From Thermalbibacter longus (lineage in GTDB: Bacteria > Chloroflexota > Chloroflexia > Thermomicrobiales > Thermomicrobiaceae), in NCBI RefSeq assembly GCF_023806485.1, contig NZ_JAMSLR010000003.1, positions 314,965 to 378,964 on the forward strand: a DNA stretch of 64,000 nt. The letters run 5' to 3'. Under the pieces are notes generated by a model that ran no database searches, was not told where the DNA came from, and saw only the letters and a program-made list of their open reading frames with translations. Of this stretch, positions 1 to 9,019 are shown in pieces (position 1 is the first letter of the stretch; every line of letters starts with the position of its first letter). A program made the translations under genes and the position numbers.

Positions 1-1182
1 CTGATGAAGTCGATCGCCGAGGGGCGGCTGGATCTCCTCGATCCGCTCTTCGAAGACGAGATGACGCTCTGCCTCAACTGCCGGGCCTGCGAGGCGGTCT
101 GCCCGTCCGGAGTGCGCTACGGCGAGATCCTGGAGGCATCGCGGGCCCAACTCGTCCAGCACCGGCCGCAGACGGCCAAGGAGCGCCTCTTCCGCTTCCT
201 GGGATTCCAGGTGCTGCTGGGCGACATGCGACGCTTCCGGGCCGCGAACCGGCTGCTCCGGCTCTACCAGCGGAGCGGTCTGCGGGCGCTGGCCCGCCGG
301 AGCGGCATCTTGCGCCTCCTGGGGATGGAGCACGCCGACCGGTTGATGCCGGAGATCAGCGACCGGTTCGTGGTCGCCGATGGGAGCTTCTACCCGGCTC
401 TCGGAGAGCGACGCGGCCGGGTGGCGCTGTTCGTCGGCTGCGTAATGGGCACCTCCTATGCACACGTCCACGAAGCGACTGTCCGGGTGTTGACGCGCAA
501 CGGGTTCGATGTCGCCTTGATTCCTGGGCAGGGGTGCTGCGGCGCGCTCCATGTCCACGGTGGCGACCCCGAGAGCGGGCGCCGGCAGGCCCGCCGCAAC
601 ATCGACGCGCTCGGCAGCCCCTATATCGACGCGGTCATCGTCAACGCCGCCGGCTGCGGGGCCATGCTCAAGGAGTACCCGCACCTGCTGCGCGATGACC
701 ACGACTACGCCGAGCGGGCACGGGCCTTCTCAGCCAAGGTTCGGGACGCCATCGAGTTTCTCGCCGAGCGCGGCCTCTCGGCTCAACCCGGCCCGCTTCC
801 GATGACGGTGACGTACCAGGAACCCTGCCACCTTGCTCATGCCCAGCGCATCACTAGGCAGCCACGCGCGCTCCTGGAAGCGATCCCCGAGCTGAAGCTC
901 GTGGAGATGGCCGAGTCGGCGCTCTGCTGCGGCAGCGCGGGGATCTACAACCTGCTGCGGCCAGAGATGGCTTCCACGCTGCTCGACCGCAAGCTGAACA
1001 ACGCGCTGGCGACCGGCGCCGAGGCGATCGTCTCGGCCAACCCTGGCTGCATGCTACAGCTCCAGGCCGGGCTACGGGCCCGCGGGGAACGAATCCCGGT
1101 GCTGCACCTGATCGAGGTGCTCGACCGCGCCTACGCCGCCGCGCCGGCGACTCGTCCGGCCGAAGCCCTCGCCGCGGGCTGA
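1..1182 (+). CDS. glcF: Glycolate oxidase iron-sulfur subunit, 3' part (GlcF-like)
   Basis: The reading frame is open from the first base, so the gene begins upstream of the window. The visible part has one 4Fe-4S cluster motif near its start (CLNCRACEAVCPSG) and two cysteine-rich CCG domains: GCVMG...GCCGALH around residues 145-185 and PCHLAH...CCGSAG around residues 278-325, followed by PGC. This is the architecture of GlcF and LutA/GlpC-type subunits, which pass electrons from a flavoprotein 2-hydroxyacid dehydrogenase to the respiratory chain. GlcF normally has two N-terminal 4Fe-4S motifs, and the first must lie outside the window. The flavin subunits (glcD/glcE) would be expected just upstream. 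Assignment to glycolate rather than another hydroxyacid is inference. Confidence 0.82.
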   Translation: MMKSIAEGRLDLLDPLFEDEMTLCLNCRACEAVCPSGVRYGEILEASRAQLVQHRPQTAKERLFRFLGFQVLLGDMRRFRAANRLLRLYQRSGLRALARRSGILRLLGMEHADRLMPEISDRFVVADGSFYPALGERRGRVALFVGCVMGTSYAHVHEATVRVLTRNGFDVALIPGQGCCGALHVHGGDPESGRRQARRNIDALGSPYIDAVIVNAAGCGAMLKEYPHLLRDDHDYAERARAFSAKVRDAIEFLAERGLSAQPGPLPMTVTYQEPCHLAHAQRITRQPRALLEAIPELKLVEMAESALCCGSAGIYNLLRPEMASTLLDRKLNNALATGAEAIVSANPGCMLQLQAGLRARGERIPVLHLIEVLDRAYAAAPATRPAEALAAG

Positions 1183-1422
1183 GCGGAGGCGCGCGCAGGC
1201 GACACGTCAGCGCTCGCGCTCGGCTCCGGCCTCGCTGCTGGGGCCTGGCGTTCAGTCGCCGCGACTAGGACAGCGCCGAGCAGGCTACGGCTTAACGCCA
1301 TGCCGCCGAGGGCCAACCTCCGGAATCGGGCAGCCCCTTGATCGGTCACGATCCCGACTTCCCCGGATCGGCTCGTTGTCCTACTATGTCCTGAGCACTG
1401 CCCGCATCCGAAGGAGGTCTCC

Positions 1423-2094
1423 ATGACGTTCACCGTGATCGGCCGGTGTTCCCGTACCGGAATGCTCGGGATCGCCACCGCGACCCACTCCTACGCCGTC
1501 GGCGTGCGCGTGCCGTTCGTGCGCGCGCGGCTGGGAGCCGTCGCCATCATGGCCGTCGCCGACCAGCGGCTCGGTCACACGGCGCTGAAACTGCTCGAGC
1601 TCGGCTACAAGGCGCCCGCGGTCATCGAGGAGCTGGTGCGGGCCGACCCGTACCACGAGTATCGCCAGCTCGGGGTGGTCGACGACGACGGCTTCGCTGC
1701 GGCACGCACCGGCGCGATGAACCGCCACTGGTGCGGCCACCGCGTCGGTGATGGATACGTGGTTTTGGGCAACGCGATCGCCAGCGAACAGGTCGTCGAC
1801 GCGATGGAGCGGGCCTACCTGGCCGATCCCTCTCTCGACCTCGAGGAGCGACTGCTCCGAAGTATCGAAGCGGGGCGCGATGCGGGCGGGCAGCCGGAAG
1901 GGCAGCGCTCGGCGGCGCTGGTCGTCTACGACCGGAAGGATTTCGCGCGAGTCGACTTGCGTGTCGACCTGCACGAGGAGCCGGTCGGCGAGCTGCGCCG
2001 GATCTTCGAGATCTACCGGCCGGCGATCCCGTACTACGAGCTGCGGCAGGTCGATCCGCGCGTCCCGCCGCTCGATGAGTGGCTGGCCGAGTAG
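1423..2094 (+). CDS. DUF1028 family protein
   Basis: A 223-residue protein of the DUF1028 family (Ntn-hydrolase-like fold). The N-terminus has the family hallmarks: MTFTVIGRC followed by GMLGIATATHSYAVG, VPFVRA and the AIMAVADQRLG segment. It lacks the C-terminal peptidoglycan-binding extension found on some members. The ATG is set by AAGGAGGT eight bases upstream. DUF1028 proteins often sit near hydantoin, ureide or peptide catabolism genes. Such genes are present further along the window, but none is in the same operon here. The substrate is unknown. Confidence 0.85.
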   Translation: MTFTVIGRCSRTGMLGIATATHSYAVGVRVPFVRARLGAVAIMAVADQRLGHTALKLLELGYKAPAVIEELVRADPYHEYRQLGVVDDDGFAAARTGAMNRHWCGHRVGDGYVVLGNAIASEQVVDAMERAYLADPSLDLEERLLRSIEAGRDAGGQPEGQRSAALVVYDRKDFARVDLRVDLHEEPVGELRRIFEIYRPAIPYYELRQVDPRVPPLDEWLAE

Positions 2095-2226
2095 ACGACG
2101 TATACCGCGTAGCGAAGACTCGCCTCCTCGCTGCCGGGATCGGGCCCGCGTGACCCTGCTACACTTCTGGCGGTCGGCGCGGCCCGGATGCGCCGCGATG
2201 TCGCGTGAGGGAGACACGGCTCGTCG

Positions 2227-3444
2227 ATGCGTCGGATGCTCATCCTGCTCCTCCTCGCTCTCAGCGTGCTGCCCTGGCCGGTCGCAGCGGCCGAGACTGG
2301 CTCGATCAGCGGAGTCGTGCGCAACGGCACCGCGGGCGGCGGGGACGTGGAGGGGCTGACCGTCACGCTGCGGCGCTTCCGCGGGATGGAACTGGCCCAG
2401 GAGTACACCGCGACGGTCGGCGCCGATGGACGGTTCACGTTCACCGATCTCCCAGTTGCCGATGGCGAGGCCTACCTCGCCGTCGTGACCTACCAGGGCG
2501 TCGAGTACTCGAGCTCGATGATCCAGCTCACCCAGAATCCCGATACTCAAACCGAGATCACGGTCTACGAGACCACGACCGACCCCAGCGTCGCCAGCAT
2601 CGGCTCGCGCTCCCTGGTCGTCGCGGGCGCGGCGCCGGAGCTGAAGACCATCGACATCATGGACATCGTCATTGTAACCAACCAGAGCGACCGCACCTAC
2701 CTCGGAGGGCCGGACGGCACCGTCCTGCGGCTGCCGCTCCCGGAAGGCGCGCTGGAGATCAGCCCGCAGCCGGGTTTCGACTACGGCCAGCCGCGGCTCG
2801 AGGCGGACGGCACCCTGGTCACGACGGGGCCGCTGCCGCCGGGCACGCACAACGTCGTCCTCAGCTACAGCGTGCCCTACTCCGGCACGCGCGCCACATT
2901 GACGATCGGTACCGCGATGCCGACAGGCACGCTGCGCGTGCTGGTGCGGGAGGGGACGTACGAGCTCAGCTCGCGCTCGCTGCTAGACAGCGGGACGGTC
3001 GAGGTGAGCGGTGTCTCGTACCAGGTCTTCTCGATCGACGGGCCAGTGGTCGGCGATCGGATGACGGTACAGGTCTCGAAGCTCCCGCGCGCTGGCGGCG
3101 GGCTGCTCGATCTCCCGCTCGGCCCGCTGATCGCTGCGGTCGTAGCTGGGATCGGGCTGGTCATCGCCAGCGTGCTCACCTACCAGCTCCTGAGGCAGCG
3201 GCGTGCCCCGGCAGAGCCAGTGCTTGAAGATGCCGGCGCGGAGGCGGAAGAGCGATCGCCTGCGGCCGAACCGGTACCGGGGGACGAGCGGCTGGAGCTG
3301 GCGGCGGCACTCAACCGGCTGGACGAGCAGCGGGCCGCCGGGGAGATCGACGAGGAGAGCTACCAGGTGCGGCGCGAGGAGATCCTGGGCCGGCTGCGCG
3401 CGCTCGTCCTGCGCCAGCGCGGGCTGGACGAGGCCGTGCACTGA
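2227..3444 (+). CDS. Secreted or membrane-anchored protein with C-terminal SHOCT-like segment
   Basis: A 405-residue envelope protein. It has a clear signal peptide (LILLLLALSVLPWPVAAAE), and residues of about 25-115 form a beta-rich carboxypeptidase-regulatory-like region (GSISGVVRNGT...VTLRRF). A second beta domain follows. One transmembrane helix lies near residues 297-320 (LGPLIAAVVAGIGLVIASV). The cytoplasmic tail ends in a short helical SHOCT-like segment (LNRLDEQRAAGEIDEESYQVRREEIL). An extended -10 (TGCTACACT, 2157-2165) lies upstream. I do not recognise a specific function. The topology suggests a surface beta-domain protein tethered by its C-terminus. Confidence 0.7.
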   Translation: MRRMLILLLLALSVLPWPVAAAETGSISGVVRNGTAGGGDVEGLTVTLRRFRGMELAQEYTATVGADGRFTFTDLPVADGEAYLAVVTYQGVEYSSSMIQLTQNPDTQTEITVYETTTDPSVASIGSRSLVVAGAAPELKTIDIMDIVIVTNQSDRTYLGGPDGTVLRLPLPEGALEISPQPGFDYGQPRLEADGTLVTTGPLPPGTHNVVLSYSVPYSGTRATLTIGTAMPTGTLRVLVREGTYELSSRSLLDSGTVEVSGVSYQVFSIDGPVVGDRMTVQVSKLPRAGGGLLDLPLGPLIAAVVAGIGLVIASVLTYQLLRQRRAPAEPVLEDAGAEAEERSPAAEPVPGDERLELAAALNRLDEQRAAGEIDEESYQVRREEILGRLRALVLRQRGLDEAVH

Positions 3445-3614
3445 CCCCGCCTCGCGGCCGTCGCTTCGCGCCGGTGACTGCGCGGGGCATCGCGGCACGG
3501 GGCCTGCAGCGCCCCTGCCTCCGGTTCTCGTGTCTCCGTTTCCGCACGCAGTGTTCGCGAGCGCAGGCTGTGCTAGCATGGTCCGCGGCGCGAGAGCGAG
3601 GGAGAGGGAAGGCG

Positions 3615-5609
3615 ATGGCCGAAGAGCGCACTGGAAAGCGGCGGCTGGCACCGGAGGACATCTACGAGATCGCGCTAGTGAGCGACGCGCAGATCTCGCC
3701 GGATGGGCAGCGCGTTGCCTTTGTCCGCACGGTGCTCGATCGGGAGCGCAACGACTACCGGTCCTCGATCTGGCTCGTCGACGTGGCCGGCGGCGAGCCG
3801 GTCCGCTTCACGACAGCCGATGCCCGCGACAGCTTCCCGCGCTGGTCGCCCCGCGGCGACCGGCTAGCGTTTCTCTCCAACCGGTCGGGCAAGGATCAGG
3901 TCTGGCTGATCAGCCTGGGGGGCGGTGAGGCCCAGCAGCTCACCCGCTTCCCGGAGCCGGTGACCCACTTCGCCTGGTCGCCCGACGGCACGACCCTCGC
4001 CGTGGTGACGAAGGCAGAGACTGCCGAGCCACCGGAGAAGGAACCGGAGCCCGAGACCGACGTCGTCCGCATCACGCGCATCCGCTACCGCTCCGACGGC
4101 ACTCCCGGCTTCCTCGACGAAAAGCGATCGCATATCTGGTGCGTCCCGGTGGACGGCGGTCGGCCCTGGCAGGTCACGTCCGGCGACTTCGACGAGAGCT
4201 GGCCGGCCTGGTCGCCGAGCGGCCACGAGATCGCCTTCGTCTCCAACCGGACGCCGGACCGCGAGTACAACACCGTGAGCGAGATCTGGGCGGTGCGGGC
4301 GAGCGGCGGGGAGCCGCGCCCGGTGGCGACTGGCGACGCCGCCTACTTCTTCAAGCCGGTTTGGTCGCCGGACGGCACCGTCCTGGCCTTCACCGGGCAT
4401 CGCGAGCCCTTTGCTGGCTCGTCGCGCAATCACCAGCTCTGGGCGGTTGCCGCCGGTGGCGGGGAGCCGGCGAGCCTCACTTCCGCGCTCGACCGCTCGG
4501 TGGAAGACGAGGTGCTGACCGACACGGCGGCGAGCTCGAAGCCAGGGCCGATCTGGGCGCCGGACGGGCGATGGATCTACACGCAGGTCAGCGACCAGGG
4601 CAACGTGCATCTCTACCGGATCCCGGCCGGCGGGGGAGAGCCGCAGCTCGTCGTCGGCGGCCGGCGCCGGGTAGTCGACTTTAGCCTCAGTGCGGACGGC
4701 TCGCTCATCGCCTGCACCGTCTCAGAGCCGCTGAATCCCTGCGACGTGATCGTCTGCTCGGCGGATGGCTCGGGCGAGCGCAGATTGACGCGGGTGAACG
4801 AGGAGTTCTTCGCGACGGTCGAGCTCTCGGAGCCGGAGGAGGTCTGGCTGCCGAGCGCGAGCGAAGACCGCCGGCCGATCCACGCCTGGATCATGAAGCC
4901 GATCGGATTCCGCGAGGGCGTCCGCTACCCGCTCGTGCTGGAGATCCACGGCGGGCCACACGCGATGTACGGGAACGTCTACTTCCACGAGTTCCAGCTC
5001 CTGGCCGCGCAAGGCTACGCCGTCCTGTACACAAACCCCCGCGGGAGCCAGGGCTACGGGCAGCAGTTCCTCTCCTGCACGCGCGGTGCCTGGGGCGAGG
5101 CTGACATGCCCGACCTGATGGGAGCGGTCGATGCGGTGATCGAGCGTGGCTACATCGATCCGAGCCGGCTCGGCGTCACCGGCGGCTCCTACGGCGGCTT
5201 CATGACCAACTGGGTGATCGGCCATACCGACCGGTTCAAGGCAGCGGTGACCCAGCGCTGCGTCTCCAACCTGGCGAGCTTCTACGGAACCAGCGACATC
5301 GGTTTCCACTTCGGCGAGCACGAGATCGGTGGTACGCCCTGGGAGCAGCCGGAGCTCTACCGGCGGCTCTCGCCGCTCACCTACGCGCCGCAGATGAAGA
5401 CGCCGCTCCTGATCCTGCACAGCGAGCAGGACTACCGCTGTCCCATCGAGCAGGCCGAGCAGCTCTACGTCTGGCTCAAGAAGCTGGGCCGCACGGTGGA
5501 GTTCGTGCGCTTCCCGGACGAGAGCCACGGGCTCTCGCGGTCGGGCAAGCCTAAGCACCGGGTCGAGCGACTCCAGCATATCCTGCGCTGGTTCGCCGAG
5601 TACCTGTAG
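3615..5609 (+). CDS. S9 family peptidase (prolyl oligopeptidase / acylaminoacyl-peptidase type)
   Basis: A 664-residue serine peptidase. The N-terminal two thirds is a TolB/WD40-like beta-propeller with repeated SPDG(x)-type strands (ISPDGQRVAFV, WSPDGTTLAVV, WSPDGTVLAFT). The C-terminal alpha/beta-hydrolase domain has HGGPHAMYG for the oxyanion region, GGSYGGFMTN with the nucleophile Ser at about residue 525, an Asp in LILHSEQDYRCP and the catalytic His in DESHG. The ATG at 3615 is preferred to an earlier in-frame start at 3474 because GAGAGGGAAGG precedes it and the upstream residues are low-quality. A candidate extended -10 (TGCTAGCAT, 3571-3579) fits this start. No signal peptide, so it is probably cytoplasmic. 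Confidence 0.9.
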   Translation: MAEERTGKRRLAPEDIYEIALVSDAQISPDGQRVAFVRTVLDRERNDYRSSIWLVDVAGGEPVRFTTADARDSFPRWSPRGDRLAFLSNRSGKDQVWLISLGGGEAQQLTRFPEPVTHFAWSPDGTTLAVVTKAETAEPPEKEPEPETDVVRITRIRYRSDGTPGFLDEKRSHIWCVPVDGGRPWQVTSGDFDESWPAWSPSGHEIAFVSNRTPDREYNTVSEIWAVRASGGEPRPVATGDAAYFFKPVWSPDGTVLAFTGHREPFAGSSRNHQLWAVAAGGGEPASLTSALDRSVEDEVLTDTAASSKPGPIWAPDGRWIYTQVSDQGNVHLYRIPAGGGEPQLVVGGRRRVVDFSLSADGSLIACTVSEPLNPCDVIVCSADGSGERRLTRVNEEFFATVELSEPEEVWLPSASEDRRPIHAWIMKPIGFREGVRYPLVLEIHGGPHAMYGNVYFHEFQLLAAQGYAVLYTNPRGSQGYGQQFLSCTRGAWGEADMPDLMGAVDAVIERGYIDPSRLGVTGGSYGGFMTNWVIGHTDRFKAAVTQRCVSNLASFYGTSDIGFHFGEHEIGGTPWEQPELYRRLSPLTYAPQMKTPLLILHSEQDYRCPIEQAEQLYVWLKKLGRTVEFVRFPDESHGLSRSGKPKHRVERLQHILRWFAEYL

Positions 5610-5821
5610 CGGGCGCCGGCCGGCGTGCCCCGTTCGCAGGCCGTGGCTGAGCGCACAGTCTCTGAGGGGCACCGCGCGTGCTCGCGAAGGGACTGAATGC
5701 CGAACTTCGCCTGCGTGTATGCCGCCTGGGGCAATTGATCTGTAGGGGCGAGTGAACTTTCGCCCTTACCGCTCCTTCAGAGCCTGGCCGGTACCTGGTC
5801 CGTCGCCGAGCGGAGGGCATG

Positions 5822-6148
5822 TCAAAGGTCCTGCTTGGAGCTCGCCCCCTCAGCGCTCTGCCGTGTCACGACTTCGAACCAGCGGTCTTCGCCCTTCTGC
5901 TGCTCGACCGCGTCCATGATCTCTTTCGTCTTCTTGAACACCTCCGTCTCGTGCCAGGCCTCCCAGTCGACGCGGGAGCGCCAGGTGCCGACGACGACGC
6001 GCTGGTTCGGCGCATCGACCGGGATCAGGAGCTGAACCTCGATCCAGCCCGGTTGGTTGCGCACGTCGTCGATCCGCTCCTGGAAGGCTCGATCCCACTG
6101 TGTCTCCTGACCCGGTTCAATCGTAACCTCGGTGATGACCGTCATCAT
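5822..6148 (-). CDS. Antibiotic biosynthesis monooxygenase (ABM) domain protein
   Basis: A 108-residue single-domain protein with the dimeric alpha/beta ferredoxin-like ABM fold: TVITEVTIEPGQE at the start, PGWIEVQLLIPVD in the middle and the VVVGTWRSRVDWEAWHET strand-helix motif. Family members act on quinones, heme or small aromatics, or serve as stress-related dimers. The substrate cannot be read from the sequence. A GGAGG motif precedes the two adjacent ATG codons (6148 and 6145). The gene is divergent from the tRNA-Pro gene and convergent with the S9 peptidase. Confidence 0.78.
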   Translation of the reverse strand: MMTVITEVTIEPGQETQWDRAFQERIDDVRNQPGWIEVQLLIPVDAPNQRVVVGTWRSRVDWEAWHETEVFKKTKEIMDAVEQQKGEDRWFEVVTRQSAEGASSKQDL

Positions 6149-6225
6149 GGCTGACTGCCTCCGTTTCCGCGTTGCTGTTTGTCCGGGGAAAGGCCGGATA
6201 TCAGGTGTGAACGGGTTGGGCTACG

Positions 6226-6254
6226 AGTATACGCGCTGCTCCGCGGGCTGGCGA
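6226..6254 (-). promoter_or_regulatory. Candidate sigma70 promoter of the ABM gene
   Basis: On the minus strand a perfect TATACT (-10; plus coordinates 6226-6231) has a TCGCCA hexamer (-35; 6249-6254) 17 bases upstream. It lies about 75 bases before the ABM start codon, back to back with the tRNA promoter. Confidence 0.4.
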
Positions 6255-6263
6255 TCGCGATCA

Positions 6264-6293
6264 TTGTTCGCCTTCAGGAGAGCGTGGTATACT
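6264..6293 (+). promoter_or_regulatory. Promoter of tRNA-Pro
   Basis: TTGTTC (6264-6269), an 18-base spacer and TATACT (6288-6293) preceded by TGG, about ten bases before the mature tRNA 5' end. The position fits transcription starting just upstream of the tRNA. Confidence 0.65.
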
Positions 6294-6303
6294 CATGCGT
6301 CGA

Positions 6304-6380
<77 letters not shown>

Positions 6381-6381
6381 T

Positions 6382-6420
6382 GGAGGACGGTGCGAGCCGT
6401 CCTCCCTTGCTTTCTGTCTT
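6382..6420 (+). terminator. Intrinsic terminator of tRNA-Pro
   Basis: A perfect 9-bp hairpin (GGAGGACGG, loop TGCGAG, CCGTCCTCC), followed by the T-rich run CTTGCTTTCTGTCTT. It begins four bases after the mature tRNA end and closes the tRNA transcription unit. Confidence 0.85.
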
Positions 6421-6551
6421 CGGCCCCCGATCGGCCCTCTACCTTCTAGATAGCGAGGGAACCATCCTCGCTCCAATCGCGGTACGCTATCCTCGCGGGT
6501 CAGGCAAGCGTGGATCCAGTATCGCGGTCGTGATCGAAGGGGCATTCAGGG

Positions 6552-7991
6552 ATGGCTGAGCACGTTCCCGGGACATCGTCCCTGGCTGAGCCTGAGCCAG
6601 AGCGGCAGCAGCGTCTCCGCCAGATCCCGTCCATCAGCGCGATCTTGGCCTATCCTGAGCTGGAAGGCTATCTGGAGCGATTCCCCAACGAGGTGGTGAC
6701 GCAGGTCGCCCAGCAGGTCGTCGGCCGCGTTCGCACCGCGATGTTGAGTGGCTCGGCAGAGGTCCATCCGGACCAGATCATCGACGCGGTCAGGCGAGAG
6801 CTGGATCAACTGGAGCGCCCGCGCCTGTCACCGATCATCAATGGGACCGGCGTGATCATCCACACGAATCTGGGGCGCGCTCCCGTCAGCGCGGAGACGG
6901 CAGAAGCGATGGCCGAGACTGCCTCGCGTTACACCCCCCTCGAGCTCGAGCTCGACAGCGGTCGCCGGGGCGGGCGCATGGTCGAGATCAGCCGGCTGCT
7001 TCGCTTGCTGGTCGGGGCCGAGTCGTCGCTGGTCGTCAACAACAATGCCGCCGCCGTGCTGCTGGTGCTGAGCGCGCTCTGCGCCGGGCGCGAGGTCATC
7101 GTCTCGCGCAGCCAGTCCATCGAGATCGGCGGAGGATTCCGGATCCCGGAGGTCCTGGCGCAGAGTGGCGCTCGGCTGGTGGAGGTCGGGACCACCAACC
7201 GGACCTACGTGCGCGACTACGCGGCCGCGATCACCTCGGAGACGGCGGCTATCCTCTCGGTGCACTGGAGCAACTTCCGGATCGTCGGGTTCACTGCCCA
7301 GCCGGCGCTGGCCGAGCTGGCCGAGCTGGCCCACCAGCGTGGCCTCGTCCTGATCGAAGACCTGGGCAGCGGGGCGCTGCTCGACACCGCGCCCTTCGGC
7401 CTGGCCCACGAGCCGACCGTGGGGGAGGCGCTCTCAGCCGGAGCCGACATCGTCTGCTTCTCCGGCGACAAGCTGCTGGGTGGGCCACAGGCCGGCATCA
7501 TCTCCGGCAAGTGGGAGCTGGTGAGCCGTGTGGCCGCGCACCCGCTGGCACGAGCCGTGCGGGCCGATAAGACGGCGCTGGCGGGCATCGCCGCGACCCT
7601 GCGGCACTATCTCTATCACGAAGCGTTGACCAAGGTGCCGGTGTGGCGAATGATCAGCGCGCCGCTGGACCAGCTCGAGGCCCGGTGCCGGTCCTGGGTC
7701 GCCCAGCTCGGCCATCTGCCTGGCCTGGCAGTGGTCGAGAGCCAGGCGACGGTTGGGGGCGGCTCACTGCCTGGCGAGACGCTCCCGAGCCGGGCCCTGG
7801 CGATCCCGGAGGCGGTTGCTCGCGCGCATGGCCTCACTCTCGACCAGCTCGCGCAACGACTGCGGACCGGCCGGCCGGCGGTGATGCCGCGGGTCGAGAA
7901 CGGGCGCCTGCTGATCGACGCCCGCACCGTGCTGCCCGGCGAGGACGGCGATCTTGTCCAGGCGCTCCGGCAGGCACTTGGGCGAGGCTGA
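6552..7991 (+). CDS. selA: L-seryl-tRNA(Sec) selenium transferase (SelA)
   Basis: A 479-residue PLP-dependent enzyme that converts seryl-tRNA(Sec) to selenocysteinyl-tRNA(Sec) with selenophosphate. It has the SelA-specific N-terminal segment (RLRQIPSISAILAYPEL). The PLP core includes VVNNNAAAVLLVL and ends in the lysine motif CFSGDKLLGGPQAG, with the Schiff-base Lys at residue 307. Presence of the N-terminal domain argues for true SelA rather than the shorter SelA-like ammonia-lyase family. No selB, selD or tRNA-Sec gene is visible in the window, so the rest of the pathway must lie elsewhere. Confidence 0.92.
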   Translation: MAEHVPGTSSLAEPEPERQQRLRQIPSISAILAYPELEGYLERFPNEVVTQVAQQVVGRVRTAMLSGSAEVHPDQIIDAVRRELDQLERPRLSPIINGTGVIIHTNLGRAPVSAETAEAMAETASRYTPLELELDSGRRGGRMVEISRLLRLLVGAESSLVVNNNAAAVLLVLSALCAGREVIVSRSQSIEIGGGFRIPEVLAQSGARLVEVGTTNRTYVRDYAAAITSETAAILSVHWSNFRIVGFTAQPALAELAELAHQRGLVLIEDLGSGALLDTAPFGLAHEPTVGEALSAGADIVCFSGDKLLGGPQAGIISGKWELVSRVAAHPLARAVRADKTALAGIAATLRHYLYHEALTKVPVWRMISAPLDQLEARCRSWVAQLGHLPGLAVVESQATVGGGSLPGETLPSRALAIPEAVARAHGLTLDQLAQRLRTGRPAVMPRVENGRLLIDARTVLPGEDGDLVQALRQALGRG

Positions 7992-7992
7992 G

Positions 7993-8940
7993 GTGATTCG
8001 GGAGCAGGAGATCCGGCAGGTTCGGGAGCGGCCGGCAGAGCGCCGGCTGCTGGCGCGGCTGCTCGTGCTGGCGGCGGCCGTGCTCTGGGGTACGACTGGT
8101 ACCGCCCAGGCCCTCGCGCCGGGTAGTGCTGACCCGGCTGCGGTCGGGGGCGTGCGCGTTCTGATCGGCGGCCTTGCGTTGCTGGTGCTCGCCCTGCTCC
8201 GTGGCGGGCTGGGCCGGCCTGGAAGCTGGTCACGCCTTGCAACCGCCCTGGCCGCGGCTGGCGTGGCCGCATACCAGATCTGCTTCTTCTCCGGTGTCGC
8301 CCGCACCGGTGTGGCCCTGGGCACCATCGTGACCATCGGGAGCTCGCCGGCATTCGCTGGGCTGCTCGGCCTGCTGGCCCGCCGCGAGCGCCCCGAGCCG
8401 GGCTGGGGCATGGCGACGGCGCTGACAGTGGCCGGCGCAGCCCTGCTGGTTCTGCCGGGACAGGAGGTCGGTGTCGATCCCCGCGGGGTCGTCCTCAATC
8501 TCGGAGCAGGTGCAGCCTACGCGACCTTTGCGGTCGCCAGCAAGGCGCTGATGGATGCTGGGCGACCGCCAGCGGCGATCATGGGGCTTGCCTTCAGCGG
8601 TGGCGCGCTCCTGCTCCTGCCCGCAGTGGTGACCTCGGATCTGACCTGGCTTCTCCAGCCGCGCGGGATGGCCGTGGCCCTGCACCTAGGCCTGGTGGCC
8701 ACAGCACTCGCCTACCTTCTGTTCGGTCGCGGGCTCCAGGGTACGCCGGTGACGACTGCGGCGACGCTGTCGCTGGCCGAGCCGCTGACGGCTGCCAGCC
8801 TGGGCCTGCTCCTGCTCGGCGAGCGGCTGACGGCGCTCGGGCTCGCCGGGGCCGGGCTCCTGTTCGCCGGCCTCGTCCTGCTCGCGCGCCCGCCGGGTAT
8901 GCGGCTTCGCCCGAGCCGCGGTCTTCCCACCGACGGCTGA
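7993..8940 (+). CDS. EamA/DMT family transporter
   Basis: A protein of about 315 residues with ten predicted transmembrane helices in two EamA repeats. Repeat 1 begins at VLAAAVLWGTTGTAQALAPG and repeat 2 at GVVLNLGAGAAYATFAVASKAL. The likely role is export or uptake of a small metabolite; the substrate is unknown. I chose the GTG at 7993, just after the selA stop, over an upstream TTG at 7954. The TTG lies inside selA and has no ribosome binding site. The one-base gap to selA indicates cotranscription, but a selenium link is not implied by the family. Confidence 0.82.
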   Translation: MIREQEIRQVRERPAERRLLARLLVLAAAVLWGTTGTAQALAPGSADPAAVGGVRVLIGGLALLVLALLRGGLGRPGSWSRLATALAAAGVAAYQICFFSGVARTGVALGTIVTIGSSPAFAGLLGLLARRERPEPGWGMATALTVAGAALLVLPGQEVGVDPRGVVLNLGAGAAYATFAVASKALMDAGRPPAAIMGLAFSGGALLLLPAVVTSDLTWLLQPRGMAVALHLGLVATALAYLLFGRGLQGTPVTTAATLSLAEPLTAASLGLLLLGERLTALGLAGAGLLFAGLVLLARPPGMRLRPSRGLPTDG

Positions 8941-8944
8941 AGCC

Positions 8945-8974
8945 TTGATCGGCCGTGGAGGTCGGCACGATAAT
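8945..8974 (+). promoter_or_regulatory. Candidate promoter of the alcohol dehydrogenase gene
   Basis: TTGATC (8945-8950), an 18-base spacer and GATAAT (8969-8974). The start codon is 46 bases downstream of the -10 hexamer. Confidence 0.55.
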
Positions 8975-9019
8975 ACGGCCAGGTACCAGTGCCAGAAGCT
9001 CTAGCAGGAGGTGAGTGCC

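Noticed and set aside
1358-1387. Promoter before the DUF1028 gene (TACTAT at 1382-1387)
   Set aside because: The -10 is acceptable but there is no recognisable -35 or extended TG, so the match is not above chance.
7954-7992. TTG at 7954 as the start of the EamA transporter
   Set aside because: It lies within selA, lacks a ribosome binding site and adds residues unrelated to EamA proteins. GTG 7993 directly after the selA stop is better.
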